DNA of 29,084 nt from an uncultured Bacilli bacterium (GTDB taxonomy: Bacteria; Bacillota_I; Bacilli_A; RF39; UBA660), in assembly GCA_910586865.1 (NCBI GenBank), contig CAJUIY010000023.1, positions 1-29,084 on the forward strand, in the 5' to 3' direction. This document shows, piece after piece, positions 1 through 8,675 of this stretch. Both the position numbers and the translations under genes were made by a program. The notes below the pieces were generated by a model that searched no databases, had not been told where the DNA came from, and saw only the letters and a program-made list of their open reading frames with translations. Position 1 is the stretch's first letter. Every line of letters starts with the position of its first letter.

Positions 1-80
1 TTCGAGACATTTTCTAAAGTTAACACTTAAGACATTATCATAAATTAATCATATTATCTTTCACTCTGTCGAAATAAGTA

Positions 81-109
81 TTGTAAAAGATAAGAAAAAA
101 AGATATAAT
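81..109 (+). promoter_or_regulatory. Promoter of the type VII secretion segment
   Basis: A -35 like TTGTAA (81-86) is separated by exactly 17 bases from a perfect TATAAT (104-109). It lies about 35 bases upstream of the essC start. Nothing else recognisable lies in bases 1-80. Inferred housekeeping-type promoter. Confidence 0.6.
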
Positions 110-145
110 AAAATAGAAGAATAGAAAGTAATTGGGGTGAAGAAA

Positions 146-3100
146 ATGATTATTCGATTAATTAAAAAGACTAAAATCTATAATTTTTCTTTGCCTACAA
201 AAGTAGTAGGAAATTATTGGGTTACAGATAATGACCGTTTGGGAAATAATAGAAACTTAATTAACGTAGAAGCAGAAGATGGAAAATGGAAAATAAAAAG
301 TGATTTTGAGACAAAAATTATGTCTGCTTCCGAAGAATTAGAATATGCCTACTTAAAAGAAAATAGTATTTATTATTTGAAAATAAATAATGAAAATGAA
401 TTTGTTATCTTATATTGTTCTCCCTCACTAGATGAAAAGGTTAGTAAATTACAACTAAATAGAAATGGGGATATCATCATTGGAAATGATCAACAGTGTC
501 ATATTAGTTATCATCATCCACTAGTATCAAAGCAACATGCAAAACTATCCTTTAGTAATGGTAAATGGAGAATAGAAGATTTAACCAGTAAATATGGAAC
601 TTATGTAAATAACTATGCGATTTCTTCTGTATCCCTAGAATATGGAGATATTATCTTTATAATGGGATTAAAAATAATCGTAATGCCTGACTTTATTGTT
701 CTAAATCATATCGAAAACCAAATTAGTTATGATGGAAATACATTTGCTTTAAAAAATAAAATCATTCAAAAAAAAATAACGGATGAAGAAAAAGAAGAAG
801 ATCAATTGGAATTTTATAGTGAAAATGATTATTTTTTTCGTTCTCCAAGATTCAAATCAAAAATAGAAGCGCTTAATGTTACGGTTGAAGATCCACCTGC
901 AAAAGAAAAACCAAATGAAATGCCTATGATTTATGTCGTTGGACCAATGCTAACCATGGCTATGAGTTCTCTTGCTTTTGGTTATACTTCTTTATCAGGA
1001 GTAATAAAAGGAGAACAACCGTTAAGTAGTGCACTTCCGACTCTAATTATGTCTTTTGCGATGTTACTTACTATGCTTTTATGGCCTCTTCTTTCTGATC
1101 GTTACCAAAAAAAACAAGTCAAGAAACGAGAAAATTTACGGCAAGAAAAGTATCGAAAGTATGTAGAAGAAAAACATCAAGAAATCGTATCGGCAATGGG
1201 AGTTCAAAGACAAATCTTAATCGATAATTATCAACCTTTAGATTATGTAAAAAATATCATTGAAAATAAAAAAAGAAATCTATGGGAAAGAGAAATTAAG
1301 CAGGAAGATTTTTTGGATTTAAGACTTGGAATAGGTTCAACAGAATTGGTTGGTAATGTTCAATTTCCAGAAAAGAAGTTCATGTTGGAGGAAGATGATT
1401 TACGAGATTTTGTATATAAGGTAGCTTCTGAATCTCGCTTACTAGTAGATGTTCCCATTTCTTTATCTTTTATCAAAAATTATGTAACCGCCATCATTGG
1501 AGAAGGAAAACAAAAACAAAAATTTATTGAGGGCTTAATTCTTCAAATAGTAGCCTTTCATAGTTATGAAGACTTAAAAATTGTATTATTTACAAATCAA
1601 AAAAATTCGGCGATGTGGGATTATTTAAAGATATTACCTCATACTTGGAACAATGATAAAACAATGAGATATTACGCAACAAATTTAGATGAAATGAAAG
1701 AAATTTCTCTTTATTTAGAGCAGGAATTTCAACATCGCAATGCTTCTTCTGATAGCATCCACAGTGAGGATAGAAATTATTTGAATTATGAACCGTATTA
1801 TGTAATACTAACCGATGATTATAAAATGGTTAGAGACTTAGAAATCATAAAAGATGTAGCTTCTCAAGAAATTAATTTAGGTTTTAGCTTAATCATTAAT
1901 AGTCCACGACTAACGAATTTACCAAATGAGTGTAAGACTTTTATTAGTATCGGAGATCAAAAATCGGGAGTCTTTGAAAATGAATTAGTATCGAATAAAC
2001 AAAAAGAGTTTGTCGCAGATTATGATGAAAATTTAAATATCTATCAATTATGTCAAGTACTTGCCAATATTCCAATTGATATTGAAAAAGAGGAAAAGAA
2101 TATTCCAGATTCTGTTAGTTTTTTGGAAATGTATAATGTTGGTACCATTGAACAATTAAATATTCTAAATAGATGGAAAACAAGCGATCCAACAAAATCT
2201 TTACAAGTTCCAATTGGACTAGATAAAAATGGAGAACAATTTAAATTAGATTTACATGAGAAATTTTATGGACCACATGGTTTAATTGCTGGTATGACAG
2301 GTTCTGGTAAGAGTGAATTGATTATTTCTTATATCCTTTCGATGGCAGTTAACTTTAGTCCAATGGAAGCTTCTTTCGTTTTAATTGATTATAAAGGTGG
2401 CGGATTAGCAGGTGTTTTTCAAAATAAGGAAACGGGTTATCAATTACCTCATCTTGCTGGTACCATCACGAATTTAGATACGATTGAGATGAACAGGGCT
2501 TTATCTTCGATTCAAAGTGAGCTTCGAAGAAGACAAAGAAAATTTAATGAAGCTCGTGATAAATTAAATGAAAGCACCATTGATATTTATAAATATCAAA
2601 GATTATATAGAGAAGGAAAAGTGAGTGAAGCCATATCCCATCTCTTTATTATATCGGATGAATTTGCCGAATTAAAAGATCAACAACCTGATTTTATGGA
2701 TCAATTAATCTCTACCGCACGTATTGGACGTAGTTTGGGAGTTCATTTGATTTTGGCGACACAAAAACCAGCTGGCGTAGTGGATGATCAAATATGGTCA
2801 AACTCAAAATTTAAAATATGTCTTAAAGTACAAGATCGCTCTGATAGTATGGATATGATTAAATGTCCTGATGCTGCAGCACTTAAAAATCCAGGTCGAT
2901 TTTATTTACAGGTTGGTTATAATGAATTATTTGCTCTTGGTCAATCTGCTTGGTGCGGAGCCCAATATTATCCTACCGAAAAAAGAAAGAAGAAAGTAGA
3001 TACTTCTGTTGAATTTATTGATAATGTAGGGACTACTATTCGTTCCCTTGATGTAGATAGTAATAAGATTCCATTAAAATCCGAAGGAGAAGAACTTCCT

Positions 3101-4744
3101 AATATTGTAAAATACATTGTAGATGTTGCTAATAGCGAAGATATTTACATTCCAAATTTATGGTTAGAACGTATTCATGATATCATTTATACAGAAGCTT
3201 TAAAAAGAAAATATCATTATCAGATTAAGGAAAATCAAGTAGAAGTAATCATTGGAGAGTATGATGATCCAGATAATCAAAGACAAGATATCTTTACTCT
3301 TAATTTATCAGAAGATGGAAATTCTATTGTTTTTGGTTCTACAGGAAGTGGAAAAGAGTTATTACTTTCTAGTTTAATTTATTCTGCTATTACGAATTAT
3401 TTGCCAAGTGAAGTAAATTTCTATATTTTAGACTTTGGTGCAGAAACGTTAAAGATGTTTGATAAGGCTCCACAAGTTGGAGCGGTATTAACGGTAAATG
3501 ATACAGAAAAAATCGAGAATCTATTCAAAATGATTCATGTAATGATGGAAGAGAGAAAGAAAATATTTGCTGATTATAATGGTTCCTATCTCTTTTATTT
3601 AGAACATGCCAAAGAAAAGATTCCTCTTATTTCTGTTATTATCAATAACTATGAGGCTTTTATGGAAACCTATGATGATTATGAAGATGAAATTATACAA
3701 CTCAGTAGAGAAGGGCTTAAATATGGTATTAGTTTCATTTTATCTACTAGTAGTACCAATGCGATTAGATATCGAGTAAGACAGAATTTTAAAAAGAATA
3801 TTATCTTACAACTAAATGATTCTTCGGATTATTCCGATGTGTTACAAACAAGAACCAAAAAAGAACCTTCGAAAGCCTTAGGGCGAGGACTAATTGAATT
3901 GGATAACGTTTATGAATTTCAGACTGCTTATTGTTATGATATGCCTAAGATGGCCGACTATATCAAGGTAATCTCTCAAAAACTAAGAAAGATTTGCAAA
4001 ACTTCTGCTCAAAAAATACCAGTATTACCAGACATTGTTTCAATTGAAGATGTAGAAGAACAAATTGGAAATATAAAAACGATTCCAGTTGGTATTGTCA
4101 AAAAAGATTTAAGTGTTGCAACCTTTGACTTTAAAAATAACCAAGTCTCAATGATTTGTGCCAATGATATTACACCATACAAAGAATTTTACAAGATGCT
4201 TTTAAAATTATTTTGTAAAGTTCCTTATCAAAGAGTCATTGTTGTAGATGCTTTGAAATTATTTGATACGGGAGAGATAGAAAACAATTATATTAACACG
4301 AACTTTAACTCTATGGTTTCTATGATAAAAAATACATTAGAAAAAGAAAAACAAGTTTATAATAGTCATGATGAGGATAAATCTGTCTTGGAAAAAATGA
4401 CAAAAACAACTTATCTTATGATTGGGTTTAGTAACTTCTTATCAAAAATAGAAGAACAGAATAAACAGCTATTTACAAACTTACTACAGGAGTTTAAAGA
4501 ATATAGCTTAGATAACTTTGTAATAGTAGATTACTCAGAAAAAATAAAATCTTTTGCTTATGATAATTGGTATAAAACATCGGTGGATTCTTTACAAGGA
4601 ATTTGGCTTGGAAATGGTATTAGTGAGCAGTATGCGATAAAGTTAGTGTCAACACCTCGTGAGTTAAGAGAAGAGATTCCAGAAAAGTTTGCTTATGTGA
4701 TTAAAAATGGAAAAGCAACATTAATAAAATATATTGAAGAATAA
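146..4744 (+). CDS. essC: Type VII secretion system ATPase EssC (FHA, FtsK/SpoIIIE domains)
   Basis: Membrane-bound motor of the type VIIb (Ess/Yuk) secretion system, which exports WXG100 and LXG proteins. The N-terminal 190 residues contain an FHA-type fold with the typical SKQHAKL and SKYGTYVNN segments. Two hydrophobic segments follow at roughly residues 265-320. FtsK/SpoIIIE domain 1 has Walker A GMTGSGKS near residue 720 and Walker B LFIISDEFAEL near 840. Domain 2 has Walker A GSTGSGKE near 1065 but lacks an acidic Walker B (VIINNYEAF), so it may hydrolyse ATP poorly. A third, degenerate C-terminal domain has no visible P-loop. The length is close to known EssC proteins. The GTG at 137 is possible, but GGGGTGA at 134-140 fits the ATG at 146 as ribosome binding site, so I chose 146. 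Other core secretion genes (esxA, essA, essB, esaA) are not in the window and may lie upstream. Confidence 0.93.
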   Translation: MIIRLIKKTKIYNFSLPTKVVGNYWVTDNDRLGNNRNLINVEAEDGKWKIKSDFETKIMSASEELEYAYLKENSIYYLKINNENEFVILYCSPSLDEKVSKLQLNRNGDIIIGNDQQCHISYHHPLVSKQHAKLSFSNGKWRIEDLTSKYGTYVNNYAISSVSLEYGDIIFIMGLKIIVMPDFIVLNHIENQISYDGNTFALKNKIIQKKITDEEKEEDQLEFYSENDYFFRSPRFKSKIEALNVTVEDPPAKEKPNEMPMIYVVGPMLTMAMSSLAFGYTSLSGVIKGEQPLSSALPTLIMSFAMLLTMLLWPLLSDRYQKKQVKKRENLRQEKYRKYVEEKHQEIVSAMGVQRQILIDNYQPLDYVKNIIENKKRNLWEREIKQEDFLDLRLGIGSTELVGNVQFPEKKFMLEEDDLRDFVYKVASESRLLVDVPISLSFIKNYVTAIIGEGKQKQKFIEGLILQIVAFHSYEDLKIVLFTNQKNSAMWDYLKILPHTWNNDKTMRYYATNLDEMKEISLYLEQEFQHRNASSDSIHSEDRNYLNYEPYYVILTDDYKMVRDLEIIKDVASQEINLGFSLIINSPRLTNLPNECKTFISIGDQKSGVFENELVSNKQKEFVADYDENLNIYQLCQVLANIPIDIEKEEKNIPDSVSFLEMYNVGTIEQLNILNRWKTSDPTKSLQVPIGLDKNGEQFKLDLHEKFYGPHGLIAGMTGSGKSELIISYILSMAVNFSPMEASFVLIDYKGGGLAGVFQNKETGYQLPHLAGTITNLDTIEMNRALSSIQSELRRRQRKFNEARDKLNESTIDIYKYQRLYREGKVSEAISHLFIISDEFAELKDQQPDFMDQLISTARIGRSLGVHLILATQKPAGVVDDQIWSNSKFKICLKVQDRSDSMDMIKCPDAAALKNPGRFYLQVGYNELFALGQSAWCGAQYYPTEKRKKKVDTSVEFIDNVGTTIRSLDVDSNKIPLKSEGEELPNIVKYIVDVANSEDIYIPNLWLERIHDIIYTEALKRKYHYQIKENQVEVIIGEYDDPDNQRQDIFTLNLSEDGNSIVFGSTGSGKELLLSSLIYSAITNYLPSEVNFYILDFGAETLKMFDKAPQVGAVLTVNDTEKIENLFKMIHVMMEERKKIFADYNGSYLFYLEHAKEKIPLISVIINNYEAFMETYDDYEDEIIQLSREGLKYGISFILSTSSTNAIRYRVRQNFKKNIILQLNDSSDYSDVLQTRTKKEPSKALGRGLIELDNVYEFQTAYCYDMPKMADYIKVISQKLRKICKTSAQKIPVLPDIVSIEDVEEQIGNIKTIPVGIVKKDLSVATFDFKNNQVSMICANDITPYKEFYKMLLKLFCKVPYQRVIVVDALKLFDTGEIENNYINTNFNSMVSMIKNTLEKEKQVYNSHDEDKSVLEKMTKTTYLMIGFSNFLSKIEEQNKQLFTNLLQEFKEYSLDNFVIVDYSEKIKSFAYDNWYKTSVDSLQGIWLGNGISEQYAIKLVSTPRELREEIPEKFAYVIKNGKATLIKYIEE

Positions 4745-4754
4745 GAGGTAAACT

Positions 4755-5012
4755 ATGGAAAATAATAAGATATTATTAGAAGTCTACATTCCTTCTATTG
4801 AAAAGGAATATGACGTATTTATCCCAATTAGTAAAAAGATTGGAACGATAAAAGAATTAATAGAAAATGGAGTAATAGAATTAACGGATAACGGATATCA
4901 TAGACAAGATGACACGAATCTTTATAATAAAGAAACTGGAATGATTTATGATGTGAACAAAAGAGTGATTGATACAGATTTGAAAAATGGTAGTCGATTA
5001 ATATTAATATAG
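4755..5012 (+). CDS. esaB: YukD/EsaB-like ubiquitin-fold protein of the type VII secretion system
   Basis: An 85-residue protein. It reads as a beta-grasp (ubiquitin-like) fold: an initial strand (ILLEVYIPS), a helix (IGTIKELIENGVIE), and a final strand ending in NGSRLILI. This is the pattern of YukD/EsaB, the small cytosolic accessory of type VIIb systems, whose role in secretion is known from family work but whose mechanism is unclear. It starts 10 bases after the essC stop with a GAGGTAA ribosome binding site, so it is cotranscribed with essC. Its position after essC differs from the Staphylococcus order, where esaB precedes essB and essC. Confidence 0.8.
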   Translation: MENNKILLEVYIPSIEKEYDVFIPISKKIGTIKELIENGVIELTDNGYHRQDDTNLYNKETGMIYDVNKRVIDTDLKNGSRLILI

Positions 5013-5022
5013 GAGGCAAGAT

Positions 5023-5205
5023 ATGAGTGACTATGAAAAATATGTAACGGAAGTAAATAATATTTTTGCTATTTTAGAAAAATTAAAAAATGGATGGACA
5101 GCCAATGATAATTTAACGCATATTGAACAAATCAATGAATTTAAAAAAGTGGTTATTAACGGGGCTAATTATTTAGATAAAAATAGGAAAGAAAATGGGG
5201 AATAA
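5023..5205 (+). CDS. Small helical protein of the type VII secretion operon
   Basis: A 60-residue acidic, mainly helical protein that I do not recognise with certainty. It contains a GWTAND segment between two predicted helices, loosely like the W-x-G turn of WXG100 proteins, but it is shorter than the usual 95-100 residues. A strong AGGAGG site (5011-5016) precedes the ATG, ten bases after the esaB stop, so it belongs to the same operon. A role as a secretion substrate, chaperone or helper is an inference from position only. Confidence 0.65.
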   Translation: MSDYEKYVTEVNNIFAILEKLKNGWTANDNLTHIEQINEFKKVVINGANYLDKNRKENGE

Positions 5206-5213
5206 GTGATAAC

Positions 5214-5441
5214 ATGATTGAAGAATTTAGTTATGAAGAATTAAAGAAATTATCCGAATCTTTAAGTACTTCTTCAAAAAAAATAAGAGAAATCATTGAA
5301 AAACACTCAGATAAGATGAATAATATTTCCGATTTTTGTTCTAGTGTAGACTCTTATGTTAATTTTATAGAAAGCAGTATCATATTGTATCAAGATAGTG
5401 AAAGAGCCTTAGAAAATATAATGAAAAAGGAAGAAAAATAA
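5214..5441 (+). CDS. Small helical protein, last gene of the type VII secretion operon
   Basis: A 75-residue protein, nearly all helical by residue pattern, with heptad-like spacing (for example in ELKKLSESLSTSSKKIREII) and a lysine-rich tail. The start follows the previous stop by 8 bases, with a weak ribosome binding site (GGGGAATAAGTGA), and a terminator stands directly behind the stop. It resembles in size the small helical partners encoded next to LXG effectors, but I see no diagnostic motif. Unknown function; the operon position suggests a type VII link. Confidence 0.65.
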   Translation: MIEEFSYEELKKLSESLSTSSKKIREIIEKHSDKMNNISDFCSSVDSYVNFIESSIILYQDSERALENIMKKEEK

Positions 5442-5444
5442 GAG

Positions 5445-5469
5445 GAGCTACTTTAAAGTAGTTCTTTTT
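5445..5469 (+). terminator. Terminator of the type VII secretion operon
   Basis: Inverted arms GAGCTACTTT and AAAGTAGTTC (9 of 10 paired) are followed by TTTTT, four bases after the stop of the 75-residue gene. Confidence 0.75.
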
Positions 5470-5502
5470 GATTCGCTTTCTTATAGAAAATTCGGTCTTA
5501 TT

Positions 5503-5530
5503 CAAAAGAAAAACCAGAGATTTTCTCTGA
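5503..5530 (-). terminator. Terminator of the SpoIID-type gene (minus strand)
   Basis: On the minus strand CAGAGA-aaa-TCTCTG is followed by a U-rich tract (GTTTTTCTTTT). It lies just beyond the stop at 5540. Confidence 0.75.
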
Positions 5531-5539
5531 TTAAAGGTT

Positions 5540-6604
5540 TTATATATGTTTTTTAATGATTACTTTAGGAAAATAGTATTTTAAAATACTTTGATAAGAA
5601 CAGCCAGACTTTGCAATTTCGTTTGCTCCATATTGGCTTAGCCCCATGTTTTTACCATATCCTCTCGTAATTAATCTCATAAAAGTAGGATTTACAATAA
5701 TGATAATATCACAGGATTTTAATCCTAATAAATTTCGAAATTCATCACCTGTATATTCTTTATCTTTTATTCTGATTAGTTTAATAGTGGAATTATCATT
5801 TGCTTCTACTACTTTTATCTTCATGATATCTTGTTTTTTTAATTTTAACTTTTCTTCTAATGCCGGATATTCGAAGTCTACAATATTTAGAAAATCATTA
5901 TAAGCATAATCCCATAAACTATTGACACTATCTAAATAGGGAATACTACTTGATTTTGTTGTTTTTCCATTACTACAAATGTGAATATAAGGATCAATAT
6001 ATTGATTATCATAAGTTAAAAATTCTCCATCCGTATCTTTTACAGCTTTTAATAATTTGTTATAGTTATCTTGATAACTCTCAAACCAAATAACTTTATA
6101 GTAAGAAATCGGTTTGTATATTTGAAATTCATTGTAGACATTGATGTATCGATATTTTGACATCATCTTATAAGCATAAGTTCGATATAAAATACATAAG
6201 GCTTTTAAAGTAGTTAGTTCTAAATCTTTAATTGAGTTGGTTGCTAAAACACCTAGTAAATAATCTTCTAGTGTAATATTTTCCATATGATCATTAAAAT
6301 ATTTTAAATGAATAATAAAGTTTTTGTTTAGATATTTATTACTATTGGGTATTTCTTTTACGGTATATTCTTTATTAATATTTAACGTTTTAATGACGAT
6401 ACCATCTACTACTAAAAATACTTTATCTCCTTTAAAGTCAATACTATTATTTTGAATAAAATTCTTTGCCTTTTTATTAATCGTACCTTCTTTTTTGTTA
6501 TCCTCTAGCTCTTTTGAAAATTCATACGTCATAGTTAAATATAAATATAGAACATCTTCTTTTCCATTATTTTTAATCTCATATCTATAAAACATATTCT
6601 TCAC
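5540..6604 (-). CDS. SpoIID/LytB domain protein (peptidoglycan-associated)
   Basis: A 354-residue protein of the SpoIID/LytB family. SpoIID itself is a lytic transglycosylase that acts on denuded glycan strands during engulfment; LytB-type relatives activate amidases. The C-terminus has the family signature GYGKNMGLSQYGA followed by a small-residue helix and ILKYYFP. The middle contains the family block LEDYLLGVLATN followed by LKALCILYRTYAYK. No clear signal peptide is seen, unlike classic SpoIID. AGGTGA stands before the ATG. It lies 35 bases downstream of the phospholipase-like gene and is probably cotranscribed with it. Whether it acts in sporulation or wall turnover cannot be decided here. 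Confidence 0.85.
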   Translation of the reverse strand: MKNMFYRYEIKNNGKEDVLYLYLTMTYEFSKELEDNKKEGTINKKAKNFIQNNSIDFKGDKVFLVVDGIVIKTLNINKEYTVKEIPNSNKYLNKNFIIHLKYFNDHMENITLEDYLLGVLATNSIKDLELTTLKALCILYRTYAYKMMSKYRYINVYNEFQIYKPISYYKVIWFESYQDNYNKLLKAVKDTDGEFLTYDNQYIDPYIHICSNGKTTKSSSIPYLDSVNSLWDYAYNDFLNIVDFEYPALEEKLKLKKQDIMKIKVVEANDNSTIKLIRIKDKEYTGDEFRNLLGLKSCDIIIIVNPTFMRLITRGYGKNMGLSQYGANEIAKSGCSYQSILKYYFPKVIIKKHI

Positions 6605-6639
6605 CTATTTCTAGTATGAAGAAAAAAAAGGTTTCTATA

Positions 6640-7602
6640 CTAAAATTCAAAATATTTTTGTGTCTTTTTTGAAATGCAATTGATACCAGTTACATAACTA
6701 TTATTTCCTAAAAGACTTTCTAGATGAATGGTTTTATTAAGAAAGAAATAATAATGAAGTTGTTCTATTATATTCTTTGCTTTTAGAATAGCTTCTTGGT
6801 ATAATTGATCAAAATCTTTTGTGCTTTTTCTTTCTTTATCCACTGGATATACCCAAGTTTTGTGTCGTTTATTTAAAAAATCATATTTTTCATAACTATC
6901 AAGATGATAAGATAAAGTTTGAAAGGAAAATATCCTTTTAGGAGTGAAACAATCAATCATAGAATAGAGTCTTTTTTTTATACCAAAAGTATCTTTTCTA
7001 AAAAGCGTTAGAAATAACTTCATTTCTTTTAGAGATTGATAATATTTTTTAGCCATATTTTTTTCATGGAAGGTATTTTCAAAACTATAATTAATGGTAT
7101 TGGTAAGTTCTTTTGAAAAGGGAGTAAAATCAAAACAAAAAGAAAAATCAAGAGGGGCTTTTTTCTTTTCTAAAAGATAATAATCGATATAGGTTTCCAT
7201 ATAAGCATGAAGACCATTATACTTGTAAGTTTCTTTCCTTTTTTTATCAAAGTTACCCGTTTTATAGAAAATAAAAGGATGGATAGTACTATCTAAAACA
7301 TAATGAGTAAGGAATCCATATAAAAATGTTAAAGTAGAAGCATCGTAGTAGTATTTATTTTCTTTCATATAATAGATGATATTTTTAAATAATAGTAATG
7401 TTTTTTCCTGATGAGACGTAGACTGTAAGGACCTGATGTTTTTCCCCTTCTTGAAAGAAAGAATATGATAAAACATAAGTGGATCGGTATTTTGAGCAAA
7501 CATCACAAACTGTTTTTCACTTTTTATTTTTTGTTGTATTGAAGATTCTAAAAGATAATAAACGTCTTGTGCAAAAAAGGCATGGGTTATGGTTGCTGGC
7601 AT
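6640..7602 (-). CDS. Zinc-dependent phospholipase C family protein
   Basis: A 320-residue protein of the PF00882-type family. The start MPATITHAFFAQDVYYLL, the segment QNTDPLMFYH and the block FLYGFLTHYVLDSTIHPF carry the His and Asp residues expected as metal ligands in this fold. Members are often annotated as phospholipase C, but substrates are mostly unproven; no secretion signal is visible, so a cytosolic role is possible. A strong AAAGGAG site precedes the ATG, and an extended -10 (TGTTATACT on the minus strand, 7624-7632) sits upstream. It is followed by the SpoIID-type gene. Confidence 0.8.
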   Translation of the reverse strand: MPATITHAFFAQDVYYLLESSIQQKIKSEKQFVMFAQNTDPLMFYHILSFKKGKNIRSLQSTSHQEKTLLLFKNIIYYMKENKYYYDASTLTFLYGFLTHYVLDSTIHPFIFYKTGNFDKKRKETYKYNGLHAYMETYIDYYLLEKKKAPLDFSFCFDFTPFSKELTNTINYSFENTFHEKNMAKKYYQSLKEMKLFLTLFRKDTFGIKKRLYSMIDCFTPKRIFSFQTLSYHLDSYEKYDFLNKRHKTWVYPVDKERKSTKDFDQLYQEAILKAKNIIEQLHYYFFLNKTIHLESLLGNNSYVTGINCISKKTQKYFEF

Positions 7603-7676
7603 AGTAATACTCTCCTTTTTTTTAGTATAACATAGATAATTGACATTTTTCGGTGCAAAATCATAAAAATTTGATA

Positions 7677-7703
7677 TTGATTTTGAAACTTCTATGATAT
7701 AAT
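7677..7703 (+). promoter_or_regulatory. Extended -10 promoter for abi-htrA
   Basis: TGATATAAT (7695-7703) forms an extended -10, with a weak -35 TTGATT (7677-7682) at 15-base spacing. It is 19 bases upstream of the ATG of the Abi gene. Confidence 0.55.
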
Positions 7704-7721
7704 TTATGATAGGTGAGGAAT

Positions 7722-8675
7722 ATGATAGAAAAGCATTTCAGAACCTTAGATGAGCAGGTAGAAATATTAAAATCAAAAAACATGGTGATAGCAAATGAGG
7801 ATTACGCAAAAAGTGTCTTATTAAGAGAAAATTATTTTTTCTTAAATGGGTATCGGCACCTGTTTATGGTATCAAATGAAGAAAGATTCTATAAAAAAGG
7901 AACTACCTTTGAAGAACTCTATAGCCTGTTTCTATTTGATAGAACGTTTCGAACAATTTGTTTTAAGAATTTGTTGATTATTGAAAATAACTTTAAGTCT
8001 ATTATTTCTTATCAACTATCGAAAAAGTATGGTTATAAGGAAAAAGATTATTTAAAAGCAAAGAATTTTACGAGAAGACCAGATAAACAAAGACAAGTAA
8101 ATGATTTGTTAAAGAAGATGAAAAGACAAATTAGAGTAAATGGTGGACAACATGCAGCTACTCAACATTATGCTTATCATTATGGATATATACCATTATG
8201 GATTTTAGTAAAAGTACTATCTTTTGGAATTGTTTGTGAAATGTTTACGATATTAAAAGAAGACGATCAAAATGCGATTAGTCAAATATATGGAGTAGAG
8301 GTAGAGGAATTAATTATTTATTTACCTATTCTAGCGAACTATCGTAATTTGTGTGCTCATGAAGATATTGTCTACGAAAATAAAACACAAAAAGAAATAG
8401 AAGATACAATATTTCATAGGTTATTACAAATACCAAAGGAAGATGGAGAGTTCATCTGTGGGAAAAATGATGCTTTTGCTTTAATGATTATTATGAAACA
8501 GCTTCTAGATAAAGAGAAGTTTAAATCTATGAGCATTGAAATTGAAAATGCGATAAGGACTTTAGATTATAATTTAAAAACGATTAGTATTAAAGATGTA
8601 CTGAAGCGTATGGGATTTCCAAAGAATTGGAAGGAATTAGCAAATATTGAAAGGAGTGTTGTGAATGAATTCTGA
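7722..8675 (+). CDS. Abi family (Abi_2/AbiD/AbiF-like) HEPN protein
   Basis: A 317-residue protein with the Abi_2 pattern: the N-terminal block LDEQVEILKSKNMVIANE, then LRENYFFLNGYRHLF, then LFLFDRTFRTICFKNLLIIENNFKSIISYQL, and later ILANYRNLCAHEDIVY. The RNxxAH motif is the HEPN nuclease signature, so ribonuclease action in abortive infection is the family expectation. ATG 7722 is preferred to GTG 7713 because AGGTGA (7711-7716), which matches the extended anti-Shine-Dalgarno pairing, lies 5 bases before it. The gene overlaps the next gene (htrA) by 11 bases, indicating translational coupling. It sits among housekeeping genes rather than in the mobile element. Confidence 0.85.
   Translation: MIEKHFRTLDEQVEILKSKNMVIANEDYAKSVLLRENYFFLNGYRHLFMVSNEERFYKKGTTFEELYSLFLFDRTFRTICFKNLLIIENNFKSIISYQLSKKYGYKEKDYLKAKNFTRRPDKQRQVNDLLKKMKRQIRVNGGQHAATQHYAYHYGYIPLWILVKVLSFGIVCEMFTILKEDDQNAISQIYGVEVEELIIYLPILANYRNLCAHEDIVYENKTQKEIEDTIFHRLLQIPKEDGEFICGKNDAFALMIIMKQLLDKEKFKSMSIEIENAIRTLDYNLKTISIKDVLKRMGFPKNWKELANIERSVVNEF

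Noticed and set aside
4828..5019. Minus-strand open frame over esaB
   Set aside because: Leu/Ser-rich shadow translation opposite a recognisable YukD-like gene.
5646..5903. Plus-strand open frame opposite the SpoIID-type gene
   Set aside because: Shadow of a gene with clear family motifs; hydrophobic low-complexity translation typical of antisense AT-rich DNA.
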